Shown piece after piece: positions 7,190 through 17,857 of a DNA stretch of 64,000 bases. The notes under the pieces were generated by a model that was not told the origin of the DNA, made no database searches, and was given only the letters and a program-made list of their open reading frames with translations. Every line of letters starts with the position of its first letter. The stretch's first letter is position 1. A program made the position numbers and the translations under genes. Origin of the DNA: Martinezella lusitana (GTDB taxonomy: Bacteria; Pseudomonadota; Alphaproteobacteria; Rhizobiales; Rhizobiaceae); assembly GCF_016901135.1 (NCBI RefSeq), contig NZ_JAFEVL010000048.1, positions 1-64,000 on the forward strand, written 5' to 3'.

Positions 7190-7966
7190 TCAGGCCGCGC
7201 GGAAAATCTTGGCGCCCGAGGGGGCGTTCACCGCGCCGCCATCGACCGTGATTTCGATCGCCGTGACGTTGGTGGAATCGTCGGAGGCGAAATAGAGAGC
7301 GGCCTTGGCGATCTCCTCTGCTTCGCTCATGCGGCCGAGCGGGCTCAGGCCGCCGAAACGGGCCTCCAGCGCGTCCATGGCTTCCGGCGTTGCTGCCCGC
7401 GAATTCCAGATCGGCGTCTTGGTGGCGCCCGGCGTGACCTGGTTGACACGGATGCCGCGCGGGGCGAGTTCCGATGCCAGGTTGCGGGTCATGGCGCGAA
7501 CGGCGCCCTTCGTGCCTGCATAGGCCGAATAGCCGGGAATGCCGAGGACGGCATGCACGGAGCCGTTCAGGATCACCGAACCACCGTCGTTAAGATGCGG
7601 CAGCGCTGCCTGGACCGTGAAGAATACGCCGGTGAAATTGATGCGCACGATGGATTCGAACTGCTCGAGCGTGGTCTTGCCGAGCGCTGTTTCGCCGCCA
7701 ATTCCGGCATTGGCGAAGACGATATCGAACTTGCCAAGCTTCTCTGCTGCCTCGGCGAAGGCCTTCTCCATCGCCGGGATGTCTGTGGTGTCGGCCTGCA
7801 AGGCCAGCACATTCCCGCCAAGCTCCTCGGCGGCTGCGGCAAGGGTCTGCGGATTGCGGCCGGTGATGACGACCTTCGCACCCTCGGCGAGGAAGAGGCG
7901 GGCCGTAGCGAGGCCGATGCCGCTGTTTCCACCGGTGACGACGGCGACCTTGTTCTTGAGACGCAT
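7190..7966 (-). CDS. SDR-family oxidoreductase
   Basis: A classical short-chain dehydrogenase of 258 residues with the cofactor loop TGGNSGIG (about 12-19), NAG (about 86), the catalytic Ser in NGSVH (about 138) and YxxxK in YSAYAGTK (about 151-155). The residue set after the second beta strand (TGRN) suggests NADP(H). The C-terminus ends in DGGAVNAP, as usual in the family. Substrate unknown. It is divergent from a TetR regulator that shares a 90-base promoter region with a perfect palindrome, so that regulator probably represses it, perhaps in response to a reactive or xenobiotic compound. Confidence 0.85.
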   Translation of the reverse strand: MRLKNKVAVVTGGNSGIGLATARLFLAEGAKVVITGRNPQTLAAAAEELGGNVLALQADTTDIPAMEKAFAEAAEKLGKFDIVFANAGIGGETALGKTTLEQFESIVRINFTGVFFTVQAALPHLNDGGSVILNGSVHAVLGIPGYSAYAGTKGAVRAMTRNLASELAPRGIRVNQVTPGATKTPIWNSRAATPEAMDALEARFGGLSPLGRMSEAEEIAKAALYFASDDSTNVTAIEITVDGGAVNAPSGAKIFRAA

Positions 7967-7999
7967 GTTCGTTGCTCCTGTTGGCTTTTCTCACGATCT

Positions 8000-8039
8000 G
8001 GATTATGATCGTTCTCCATAAGGATTACGATCATAATCC
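8000..8039. promoter_or_regulatory. Probable TetR operator, perfect 13-bp inverted repeat
   Basis: GGATTATGATCGT (8000-8012) and its exact reverse complement ACGATCATAATCC (8027-8039) are separated by 14 bases. The site lies midway between the divergent SDR and TetR genes, where a TetR dimer pair would block both promoters. Confidence 0.75.
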
Positions 8040-8071
8040 ATTTTGTCAAGGCTGACTTGAAAGGATTCTCG

Positions 8072-8659
8072 ATGGGCCGTTCACAATTGGAAAAGCAGAA
8101 GACGCATGAACGCATCGTCACCCTTGCCGCCAGACGACTGCGGGAGGAGGGGTTGAATGGGATCGGTGTCGCCGATCTGATGAAGGAAGCTGGGCTGACC
8201 GTCGGCGGCTTCTACAAGCACTTTGCCTCCCGCGACGAGCTGGTGGCGGAGGCGGTGCAATCCGCCGTCGAATCCTGGCGGCGGCAGCAGGAGGAAAGGG
8301 GAATCGATCCAGAGCGCATAGCGCTTGATGTCTACGTCGATACTTATCTCAGCGAACGTCACCGGGATCATTGCGGCGAGGGCTGCGCCTATGCCGCCCT
8401 GACGGCAGATATGGCCCGCAGCGGCGATGCCGTCCGCACGATCGCGACGGAAGGGCTGCGGAAGAATTTCGAAGCCATGACGGCGCGCATGCCTGAGCCG
8501 GAAACTCTCGAGGCACGGCAGAAGGCGATCGTTGCATCCTGCCTCATGACCGGCGCGCTGGGCCTTTCGCGGCTGGCGAATGACGAAGCGCTTTCCAGCG
8601 AAATTCTGGAGACCGTAAAGCAGTTCGTGAAGGATCTGCCGAACGGCGGGGCAAAATAG
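8072..8659 (+). CDS. TetR-family transcriptional regulator
   Basis: The 195-residue protein starts at ATG 8072, seven bases after AAAGGA; an upstream TTG at 8057 overlaps that ribosome binding site and is less likely. Residues 10-55 form the TetR helix-turn-helix (RIVTLAARRLREEGLNGIGVADLMKEAGLTVGGFYKHF written in part). The rest is an all-helical ligand-binding and dimer domain containing CGEGCAYAAL, where the two Cys may matter for sensing. By position it should control itself and the divergent SDR gene through the palindrome between them. Confidence 0.85.
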   Translation: MGRSQLEKQKTHERIVTLAARRLREEGLNGIGVADLMKEAGLTVGGFYKHFASRDELVAEAVQSAVESWRRQQEERGIDPERIALDVYVDTYLSERHRDHCGEGCAYAALTADMARSGDAVRTIATEGLRKNFEAMTARMPEPETLEARQKAIVASCLMTGALGLSRLANDEALSSEILETVKQFVKDLPNGGAK

Positions 8660-8660
8660 A

Positions 8661-8688
8661 AAGGCGGCCGGCAAACGCCGACCGCCTT
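8661..8688. terminator. Bidirectional terminator between tetR and azoR
   Basis: A 12-base stem with one mismatch (8661-8672 with 8677-8688) and an AAAC loop, starting AAGGCGG and ending CCGCCTT. It sits between two convergent genes. Confidence 0.65.
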
Positions 8689-8711
8689 CAATGCTTGCGT
8701 AGCGCCGTCGA

Positions 8712-9326
8712 TTAGGCGGCGAGCGCCAGTTCGGCTGCGCGGGCCTGAGCGGCACCGATTGCCTTTTCGACTGCTTCCGGACCGAAGGCAATGCCTTCGA
8801 CATAGACGGTCTCGACTTCGGTAATGCCGATGAAGCCGAGAACCGACTTCAGGTAGGGAACGGCGTGGTTCAACGGAGCAGCCGGGCCTTCGGAATAGAC
8901 GCCGCCGGATGCCAGCACGATATAGGCCTTCTTGCCGGTAGCCAGGCCCTTCGGGCCGGTTTCCGTGTAGGTGAAGGTGCGGCCGGCACGCGCGATGTTA
9001 TCGATCCAGCTCTTCAGCGACGAATAGATGTTGAAGTTGATGAGGCCGGTGCCGATGACCACGGTGTCGGCGGCGAGCAGTTCGTCGACGAGTGCGTCGG
9101 AAACCTTCACGAGTTCGTTCTGTTCGGGCGTGCGGGCGTCGACCGGCGTGCGGATGGCGGCAGTGAAGGGTTCGTCGATATGCGGCAGTGCGTCAGCAGC
9201 GAGGTCGCGGTGGACGATCGTCTTGCCCGGGTTGTTCGCCTTGATCTTCTCGGCAAGCTCGGTGGCGATCTTGGTGGAGAGCGAGTCAGAGCGCGGGCTG
9301 GAGGTTAGAAGCAGAATAGAGGACAT
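8712..9326 (-). CDS. azoR: FMN-dependent NADH-azoreductase
   Basis: A flavodoxin-like quinone/azo reductase of 204 residues, using FMN and NADH to reduce quinones and azo compounds by two electrons. Typical elements are SSPRSDSLST near the N-terminus (phosphate loop of FMN), INFNIYSSLKSWID (about residues 93-106) and ASGGVYSEGP (about 140). I place the start at ATG 9326, eight bases after AAAAGGA; ATG 9332 is too close to that site. The divergent LysR gene at 9463 is its likely regulator, as in many quinone-stress pairs. Confidence 0.85.
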   Translation of the reverse strand: MSSILLLTSSPRSDSLSTKIATELAEKIKANNPGKTIVHRDLAADALPHIDEPFTAAIRTPVDARTPEQNELVKVSDALVDELLAADTVVIGTGLINFNIYSSLKSWIDNIARAGRTFTYTETGPKGLATGKKAYIVLASGGVYSEGPAAPLNHAVPYLKSVLGFIGITEVETVYVEGIAFGPEAVEKAIGAAQARAAELALAA

Positions 9327-9462
9327 GTCCATGTTCCTTTTCAATGGGTTGCGAAAATCGGGCGGGAAAACCGATCACGTTCAGCCAAAGACATAAGTCC
9401 TCAGTGCCATCGAAAAAAACTGTGATAATATGGATTGGACTTATCGATAGAATGGATGGCCA

Positions 9463-10428
9463 ATGCTTCCCAATCCCACACTCGACCAATTGCAGGTTTT
9501 TCTGACCGTTGCGGAATCAGGTAGTTTTTCCGCAGCGTCCCGTGCGCTCAATCGCGCGCAATCGGTCATCAGCTACACGATCGCCAATCTGGAAGCGCAG
9601 CTGGAAATGCCGCTGTTCGAGCGCTCCGGCTCGCGCCAGCCGAAGCTGACGGACGCAGGCAGGGTGATGCTGGAGGATGCGCGGCGCATTGTGACAGACC
9701 TTCAGGTGATGCGCGCCAGGGTGAAAGGTCTGAAGACCGGCCTTGAGGCGGAGGTGGCCGTCGCCATCAGCGTCATGGTGCCGACGAATGCCACCGTCGA
9801 CGTTCTCGCTGAATTCCGTGATCGTTTTCCGCTCGTCTCGCTGCGGCTCGACACCGGCGAACTCGGCACGATGCTGGAACTCGTTACCAGCGGCAAGTCG
9901 ACGATCGGCATCGGCGGCGTGCTGAAGCAGGATGATGCATTGGCCATCGAGCGTATAGGCTATTCCTTTATGATGCCCGTCGCGGCACCCACGCATCCGC
10001 TCGCCCGGTTGGGGCGGCCGCTGTCGCTTGCCGATGTGCGCGAGGAAGTGCAGCTGGTGGTCACCGATGCCTCAAATCTCACGAAAGGCAAGGATTTCAA
10101 TGTCCTGTCCTACAAGATCTGGCACGTCAGCGATATCGCCACCAAGCATCAGTTGATCCGAGGTGGCCTTGGCTGGGGTGGACTGCCGGCCTCGTTGATC
10201 ATGGAGGATTTGCAGAAGGGGCGGTTGGTACCCCTGGCCCTTGATGCCTACGATCAGAGAGAAAATCCGATCTATGCGGTCCGCAAGCTCGATAACCCTC
10301 CCGGTCCCGCTGCTGCGTGGATGATCGAAGCCTTCCGGTCGCGCCTTTCGCGCTGCCCGAAGCAGGCAGATTTCAACGCGGCCATCGAAATGTTTCATCC
10401 GGAAGACAGGCAACTGGCCGCTGAATGA
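9463..10428 (+). CDS. LysR-family transcriptional regulator
   Basis: A 321-residue LTTR. Residues 6-65 hold the winged helix-turn-helix (LDQLQVFLTVAESGSFSAAS, RAQSVISYTIANLE) and the rest is the periplasmic-binding-protein-like effector domain. It starts at ATG 9463. It is divergent from azoR with a 136-base shared region in which a TTATCGATA-like AT-rich stretch lies; LTTRs often act on such divergent neighbours. Inducer unknown. Confidence 0.85.
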   Translation: MLPNPTLDQLQVFLTVAESGSFSAASRALNRAQSVISYTIANLEAQLEMPLFERSGSRQPKLTDAGRVMLEDARRIVTDLQVMRARVKGLKTGLEAEVAVAISVMVPTNATVDVLAEFRDRFPLVSLRLDTGELGTMLELVTSGKSTIGIGGVLKQDDALAIERIGYSFMMPVAAPTHPLARLGRPLSLADVREEVQLVVTDASNLTKGKDFNVLSYKIWHVSDIATKHQLIRGGLGWGGLPASLIMEDLQKGRLVPLALDAYDQRENPIYAVRKLDNPPGPAAAWMIEAFRSRLSRCPKQADFNAAIEMFHPEDRQLAAE

Positions 10429-10430
10429 AT

Positions 10431-10459
10431 AACCCTCTCCCCATGCGGGGGAGAGGGTT
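10431..10459. terminator. Strong hairpin between lysR and cpdB, bidirectional terminator
   Basis: AACCCTCTCCCC (10431-10442) pairs perfectly with GGGGAGAGGGTT around a 5-base loop. It begins 3 bases after the lysR stop and ends 13 bases before the end of the facing cpdB gene. The T runs are short, but the stem is strong. Similar CCCTCTCC palindromes are, from memory, scattered in rhizobial genomes. Confidence 0.6.
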
Positions 10460-10471
10460 ATCATTGAAGGA

Positions 10472-12460
<1,989 letters not shown>

Positions 12461-12597
12461 GGAACACTCCTTCTACGATGGGGCTATGGTCCCGCGATCA
12501 TCTCTCGGGCGAGGGAGATTAGGACGATTTTCGAAGGTGTGCACCAGGAATGTGACAGGCTTATTGTGGCCGCGATTCAGAGAGCGCCCGCATGCGG

Positions 12598-12957
12598 TCA
12601 GCGTTTCAGAACCGGCTTTATGTCCTTGTGGAAAAAGCGGAAATAGGAAGCGACCTTTGCCGACGCGTTGGACGAGCGATCGAACTCGATGCCAATGCGG
12701 CCATTATGAGCCCAGCGCACGAAACCATCAAGCAAGCCGATATCATCGCATTCGACGCGAACCTTGCTGCCTGCGGCCGCATAGAGCGGCGACTGCAGAT
12801 CGAGAGCGATACCGCTGGTGGAAATATTGACCACGCGGCCCGCGACAAGCTTGGTGAAATATCGGACCTGACCCGTCAGCCGGGCATAATGGCGCGGCGA
12901 ACCTCGCGACTTGATCTTCAGGTTGCCTTGAACGAGAGATTTCGAAGAGGGCTGCAT
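12598..12957 (-). CDS. PilZ-domain protein, likely cyclic-di-GMP binding
   Basis: A single-domain PilZ protein of 119 residues. The two c-di-GMP-binding motifs are present: an RxxxR-type stretch in SPRHYARL (about 20-27) and the [DN]xSxxG motif as NISTSGIAL (about 44-52). The family links c-di-GMP to motility, exopolysaccharide or cell-cycle targets by protein contact. The N-terminal 15 residues are basic. It is transcribed alone, between cpdB and a divergent nuclease-like gene, so the context does not reveal the target. Confidence 0.8.
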   Translation of the reverse strand: MQPSSKSLVQGNLKIKSRGSPRHYARLTGQVRYFTKLVAGRVVNISTSGIALDLQSPLYAAAGSKVRVECDDIGLLDGFVRWAHNGRIGIEFDRSSNASAKVASYFRFFHKDIKPVLKR

Positions 12958-13154
12958 GATGTTATCCCGGTTCGCACATCTTTTTCAGTTTTTGGATAGC
13001 ATGCAAGCATTGAAAGATTCTTAGGCTGACCGCTAAAATTGTAGGCGAGCGTCCCGAATCGGCACCAGATTCAGATGATGGTCCTGGAGGTTTCCGGGAG
13101 GCTTGGCAGGTTCTGCCCGACGATTTACATGCGGATAGTGAGGGGAGCAGGATA

Positions 13155-13958
13155 TTGCGCATCGTTTCCTTGAATGCATGGGGCGGCCGGCTGCATGAGC
13201 CGCTGATGCCGTACCTCGTCGATGTCGATGCAGATGTGCTTTGCCTGCAGGAAGTGGTTCGGACACTCGATGCCGATTCCGAATGGCTTGTTTATCGCGA
13301 TCACGGCGTCGAGCTTCTGCAGCGGGCCAATCTTTTCGAGGAGCTGAAGGCCGCTTTGCCGGCTCATGATGCCTTCTTCTCTCCCGTTGCGCGCGGCGAT
13401 CTCTTCGATGGCGATCGACGGCTCCGGTCCGAATTCGGACTGGCGACCTTTGTGCGCAGGAGCTATCCGATCATCGGCCAGGCCGTGGGTTTCATCCATG
13501 GCGAATTCTCGGCAGATGGGTGGGGACCGCATCCGCGGTCGCGCAACGCGCATTGCATTCGCCTTTTCGACTACGAGCACGACTACCCGATTACCATCGC
13601 CCAGATGCATGGCCTGCGAGACATCGAAGGCAAGGGCGATACGCCAGCGCGTCGCCATCAGGCGGATGCGCTGGTCGATATTATCCGCCAAGTCCGGCAG
13701 GGTGATGAGCGATTGGTCGTCTGTGGCGATTTCAACGTGCTGCCTGATAGCATCACCTTTGAAATCCTCGGCAGCCTCGGGCTTGTCGATCTCGTCACCT
13801 CGCGGGGACATGACGACACGCGCACGTCGCATTACCGCAAGCAGCCCCGCTTCGCCGACTACATGCTGGTAACGCCGGATATCGAGGTGATCAGTTTCGA
13901 TCCCGTGGCCGAGCCCGAAGTTTCCGATCACCGCGCATTGCTGCTGGACCTGCGCTGA
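13155..13958 (+). CDS. Endonuclease/exonuclease/phosphatase-family protein
   Basis: 267 residues of the EEP fold. Characteristic residues are the opening MRIVSLNAWGG (metal-site Asn), LCLQEVV (metal Glu, about 36), a His-containing MHGLRDI, GDFNVLPDS (about 194) and the terminal SDHRALLLDL (catalytic Asp-His). The substrate is uncertain; relatives cleave nucleic acids, inositol phosphates or sphingomyelin. The start is TTG 13155 behind GGGGAGCAGGA; no ATG or GTG in frame fits better and the family N-terminus begins here. It converges with the Lrp-type regulator. Confidence 0.8.
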   Translation: MRIVSLNAWGGRLHEPLMPYLVDVDADVLCLQEVVRTLDADSEWLVYRDHGVELLQRANLFEELKAALPAHDAFFSPVARGDLFDGDRRLRSEFGLATFVRRSYPIIGQAVGFIHGEFSADGWGPHPRSRNAHCIRLFDYEHDYPITIAQMHGLRDIEGKGDTPARRHQADALVDIIRQVRQGDERLVVCGDFNVLPDSITFEILGSLGLVDLVTSRGHDDTRTSHYRKQPRFADYMLVTPDIEVISFDPVAEPEVSDHRALLLDLR

Positions 13959-13964
13959 CTGGGA

Positions 13965-14426
13965 TCAGAGACCGACATTCGGCCGGTCGATGATTTCGCG
14001 CAGGGCAAAGCTGGAATTGATCTTCACGACATGCGGCAGCGCGGAGAGCCAGTCGCGATGGATGCGCTCATAGTCCTCGAGGTCTCGCGCGGCGACGCGC
14101 AATATGTAATCATATTCACCCGACATGAGGTAGCAGGCGAGTACGTTCGGACAGCGTTTCACCGCCGTTTCGAATTCCGAAAGCGTCTTGGCGAACTGGC
14201 CGGATAGCGAGATGTGCACGATGGCGATCATCTTGTAGTTCAGCGCCTTGTGCGACAGGTGCGCGTGATAGCCGTCGATGACGCCGTTCTTTTCCAGAAT
14301 ATCGAGCCGGCGCGAGCAGGCCGACGGCGAGAGGCCGACCTTTTCGGCGAGTTCCGCATTAGTGATCCGCGCGTTCTGCTGCAGCATCCGCAGAATCGAA
14401 TGATCTATGGCGTCGAGGTCGGACAT
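13965..14426 (-). CDS. Lrp/AsnC-family regulator, probable activator of ald
   Basis: 153 residues with an N-terminal helix-turn-helix (LDAIDHSILRMLQQNARITN, then LSPSACSRRL) and a C-terminal RAM/ACT-like ligand domain (YLMSGEYDYILRVAA). It is divergent from the alanine dehydrogenase gene over a 151-base AT-rich gap, the classic arrangement in which an AldR/Lrp-type protein controls ald in response to alanine. This pairing is the main reason for the proposed role. Confidence 0.85.
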   Translation of the reverse strand: MSDLDAIDHSILRMLQQNARITNAELAEKVGLSPSACSRRLDILEKNGVIDGYHAHLSHKALNYKMIAIVHISLSGQFAKTLSEFETAVKRCPNVLACYLMSGEYDYILRVAARDLEDYERIHRDWLSALPHVVKINSSFALREIIDRPNVGL

Positions 14427-14577
14427 TCGATGATCCTTCGAAAAAACTCTTGTCCACGCAATAAATCACGAAAAATGATGGTAGCGCAAATGGTCTTTGC
14501 AAGGACATTGCGGGGCGGAGGTGGTCTGATTTCGCTTGGAGAAATTGCATACGCAAAAGCATTCGAGGAGGAATGAA

Positions 14578-15695
14578 ATGCGCGTTGGTTGCCCGAAGGA
14601 AATCAAGAACCACGAATATCGCGTTGGCCTGACGCCGGCATCCGTTCGTGAATATGTCGCCCACGGCCACGAGGTCTGGGTCGAGACGAAGGCAGGTGCC
14701 GGCATCGGCGCCGACGATCATGCCTATGCCGCCGCCGGCGCCAAGATCGCTGCAAGCGCCAAGGATATTTTCGAGAAGTGCGACATGATCGTAAAGGTCA
14801 AGGAGCCGCAGCCCTCCGAATGGGCGCAGCTTCGCGAAGGACAGCTTCTTTACACCTATCTGCATCTCGCGCCGGATCCGGAACAGACCAAGGGCCTGCT
14901 CGCCTCCGGCGTGACCGCTATCGCCTATGAGACAGTCACCGATGAGCGCGGCGGCCTGCCGTTGCTGGCGCCGATGTCCGAGGTCGCCGGCCGTCTCTCG
15001 ATCCAGGCGGGCGCGACGGCGTTGCAGAAGGCCAATGGCGGCCTCGGCATCCTGCTCGGCGGTGTGCCGGGCGTGCTGCCGGCCAAGGTCGCCATCATCG
15101 GCGGCGGTGTGGTCGGCCTGCATGCCGCCAAGATGGCGGCCGGCCTCGGCGCCGATGTCAGCATCCTCGACCGCTCGCTGCCCCGTCTGCGCCAGCTGGA
15201 CGATATCTTCAACGGCCGCGTCCATACCCGCTATTCCAGCATTCAGGCGCTGGAAGAGGAGGTCTTCACCGCCGTCTCGTGATCGGCGCCGTCTTGATCC
15301 CCGGTGCGGCCGCGCCGAAGCTCGTCACGCGTGAGATGCTGTCGGGCATGAAGAGTGGCTCCGTCATCGTCGATGTCGCCATCGATCAGGGCGGCTGCTT
15401 CGAAACCTCGCATGCGACGACTCATTCGGATCCGACCTACGTGGTCGAAGGCGTCGTGCATTACTGTGTCGCCAATATGCCGGGCGCGGTTCCGGTCACA
15501 TCGGCACATGCCTTGAACAACGCCACCATCTATCACGGCCTCGCATTGGCTGATCGCGGTCTGCGCGCCATCGCAGAAGACAAGCACCTCCGCAATGGCC
15601 TCAACGTGCACAAGGGCCGCATCACCAACAAACCGGTGGCCGAAGCGCTAGGCTATGAAGCCGCCGCGCCCGAAAGCATCCTGAACGTGGCGTAA
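14578..15695 (+). pseudogene. ald: Alanine dehydrogenase, interrupted by a single-base frameshift
   Basis: ATG 14578, behind GAGGAGGA, opens an alanine dehydrogenase (alanine + NAD to pyruvate + ammonia + NADH). The first frame stops at 15280-15282 after 234 residues; the second frame, open from GTG 15279, supplies the remaining 138. One base is missing just after 15274: the family reads FTADLVIGAVLIPG, here the frame changes inside FTA/LVIGA. Restoring one base gives exactly 373 codons, normal length. Catalytic Lys (KVKEPQ) and His (YLHLAPDP), the GGGVVG Rossmann loop and the C-terminal Asp (DVAIDQGG) are all intact, so decay is very recent or it is a sequencing error. The GTGA overlap could also allow translation of two halves. 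Confidence 0.85.
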
Positions 15696-15722
15696 ATCCC
15701 ATCGCGCTCACGTCAGATGGAG

Positions 15723-15757
15723 GCGCCGACATCAGCATATGCCGGCGCTTCTTTCTA
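15723..15757 (+). terminator. Terminator after ald
   Basis: GCGCCG (15723-15728) pairs with CGGCGC (15743-15748), with CAT/ATG pairing inside, followed by TTCTTTCT. It lies 28 bases after the ald stop. Confidence 0.55.
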
Positions 15758-15826
15758 CTGCGCCGCGCGCCCTTTTGGCGCGCAAAGGAGGCAGTAGCAT
15801 TTTTTGAATAGGGTATAACCGCTGGG

Positions 15827-16300
15827 TTATACGCGGTCTATTCGGCACTGATAGCAATTGTTGCGCGCCGAGCGGACATGGACATAAGCGATGTCCGCGC
15901 GCTCGAGCAGCGAGGCGGCATAGGCAGGAATCTCGCCGATCGGCGTCACAGCGCCGGTGCCGTAGACGATGCGATTGTTCGTCCCATAGCCGCGCACGAT
16001 GAAATCCCGGCTGGTTGCCAGCACCGGCGGCAGGACCTCTTCCGCCTCGTAGCGTTTGCAGGGCGTCTTGTGCAGGAAGATCGGACCGGTCTCCGCATAA
16101 GGTTGCAATTCGGGGAAGGGCCGATAGGCGAAGACGAAAAGCTCCTCGCCGGCATCGATATTGCGCAGGCAATGGCGGCAGGGATGGCCGGGGCCGTCGG
16201 AGATCATGGTCTCCGGCTGGTGACCATAGGCGTCGGTACCTCCGTTCCAGAGCATTTCGGCGTCGGATGTCGGCATTGCGGAAAAGGCGATGGTGGACAT
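15827..16300 (-). CDS. DUF1203 protein
   Basis: The 157-residue protein fits the DUF1203 family as I remember it: CRHCLRNIDAGEELFVFAYRPF, GPIFLHKTPCKRY and, near the end, HVRSARNNCYQCRIDRV. The three conserved Cys groups suggest a metal or disulphide-stabilised core. Function is unknown. It has no signal peptide and stands alone between ald and the cysK operon. Confidence 0.7.
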   Translation of the reverse strand: MSTIAFSAMPTSDAEMLWNGGTDAYGHQPETMISDGPGHPCRHCLRNIDAGEELFVFAYRPFPELQPYAETGPIFLHKTPCKRYEAEEVLPPVLATSRDFIVRGYGTNNRIVYGTGAVTPIGEIPAYAASLLERADIAYVHVRSARNNCYQCRIDRV

Positions 16301-16369
16301 GGAAATCTCCTTCTGAGGTTTACCATGTGATGCCTTGAGCCACCGCGGGAAGCCACCCGATTCCTGCCG

Positions 16370-16936
16370 CTAGTTGTTCTTGGCGAACTCCAGCAGTTCC
16401 TTATCGCTCAATGGCCTGACAATGCCTTGGCCGGTGGAAATCGGCGAAAAGCCGAACATCTGATAGAGCTGGAGCGCTCGCGGATGATCGAGATCGTTGG
16501 TGGTCGTTATGATCCGTTGCGGGTTCAGCGTCCATATGGCGTAGAGCGACTGGAGCAGGAACCATTTGCCGATGCCGAGGCCGAGCGCATGCTCTATGAG
16601 GCCGAAATGGCTGAGCTCGATGGTTTCCTCGTCCTGGCGGAAATATTCGAAGAATCCGGCCGGGGCGCCGTTGACGTAAAGCACGCTGATATCGTTGCGC
16701 TGATCGTGAAGGATCGCCGTCAGCTCCTCGTCAGACATACGCAGCCGGTCGACCCAATGCCAGCGAGCCCCGACCTGGCGGTAGAGATAGCGATAAAAGG
16801 GCAACGGAATGGCCGGCGAGCGCATGATCGCCGTCTGGATATTGACCGGCACCGCCAGGCTCGTCTTGGGCGGCGCGGTCATTTCCAGGCGGGTAATGTG
16901 GACCTTGATCGACGAAGGCGTTTTCACGGATGCCAT
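16370..16936 (-). CDS. GNAT-family N-acetyltransferase
   Basis: 188 residues starting at ATG 16936, two bases after the sseA stop; a longer in-frame start would lie inside sseA. The acetyl-CoA loop is GLGIGKWFLLQ (about 133-143), followed by the family's later beta strand and NDLDHPRALQLYQMFGF. Acceptor unknown. It is the last gene of the cysK-alaX-sseA operon and probably translationally coupled to sseA. Confidence 0.8.
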   Translation of the reverse strand: MASVKTPSSIKVHITRLEMTAPPKTSLAVPVNIQTAIMRSPAIPLPFYRYLYRQVGARWHWVDRLRMSDEELTAILHDQRNDISVLYVNGAPAGFFEYFRQDEETIELSHFGLIEHALGLGIGKWFLLQSLYAIWTLNPQRIITTTNDLDHPRALQLYQMFGFSPISTGQGIVRPLSDKELLEFAKNN

Positions 16937-16938
16937 GC

Positions 16939-17796
16939 TCAATCTTGACCGGTAGCGATCGGCGTGTCTGCGCGGCTGCCCCACTCAGACCATGAGCCGT
17001 CGTAGAGCTTGTTGCCGCTATGGCCGAGCGATTCGAGCGCCAATGTGATGATGGCGGCGGTAATGCCGGAGCCGCAGGTGGTCACGACAGGCTTGTCGAG
17101 ATCGATGCCGGCCTTTTCGATGGTCTCGCGCAGCTCGGGCAGCGACTTGAACTTGCCGTTGGTGGCGAAGACGCCCGATGGCAGACTCTTGGCGCCCGGC
17201 ATGTGGCCGGAGCGCATGCCTTCGCGCGGTTCCGGTTCCGCAGCAGCAAAGCGGCCGGCACTGCGGGCATCGGCGATCTGCAGGGAACGGCTGTCGACGA
17301 TATCTCGCATCTCGTCGAGCGCGACGACGCGGCTGCCGTTGAAATTCGGCTTGAAGGTTGCGGGTTCGAATGCCGGGAGTGCCGTTTCCAGCCGCCGTCC
17401 TTCGGCTTTCCAGCCGTCGAGCCCTCCGTCGAGCACGAAGACGTTCGGCGCGCCCATGGCGATGTGGAACAGCCACCAGACGCGCGGCGAGGCAAACAGG
17501 CCGGGGCCGTCATAGACGACGATGCGATCGGTCTCGCTGATGCCGAGCTTGCCGACCTCTGCCGCAAAGAATTCGGGCGAGGGCACCATATGCGGCAGGT
17601 CGGTCGAGTGATCGGCTATCTTGTCCTGATCGAAGCGGATGGCGCCCGGAATATGGCCGCTGGAATATTCGGCATCGGCATTGCGCTTCTGCGCCGGCAG
17701 ATAGAAGGATGCGTCGAGGATGCGCAGGTCCTTGGCACCTAGCTCGCTTTGCAGCCAGTCGGCGGATACGACGAAACGGCTTTTGTCCGCTGCCAT
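16939..17796 (-). CDS. sseA: 3-mercaptopyruvate sulfurtransferase
   Basis: A two-domain rhodanese of 285 residues that moves sulfur from 3-mercaptopyruvate to thiols or cyanide. The inactive N-terminal domain holds DASFYLP and VYDGPGLFASPRVWW; the active C-terminal domain has the catalytic Cys at 241 in CGSGITA, the loop typical of mercaptopyruvate sulfurtransferases rather than thiosulfate rhodaneses (CRKG). Position downstream of cysteine synthase supports a role in cysteine sulfur turnover. The gene lies 61 bases after alaX. Confidence 0.88.
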   Translation of the reverse strand: MAADKSRFVVSADWLQSELGAKDLRILDASFYLPAQKRNADAEYSSGHIPGAIRFDQDKIADHSTDLPHMVPSPEFFAAEVGKLGISETDRIVVYDGPGLFASPRVWWLFHIAMGAPNVFVLDGGLDGWKAEGRRLETALPAFEPATFKPNFNGSRVVALDEMRDIVDSRSLQIADARSAGRFAAAEPEPREGMRSGHMPGAKSLPSGVFATNGKFKSLPELRETIEKAGIDLDKPVVTTCGSGITAAIITLALESLGHSGNKLYDGSWSEWGSRADTPIATGQD

Positions 17797-17857
17797 GATG
17801 ATCTCTCCCTGCTATGGTTTCTTGATCTCGGTGTCGGGATATCGACGCTTGCCGGCG

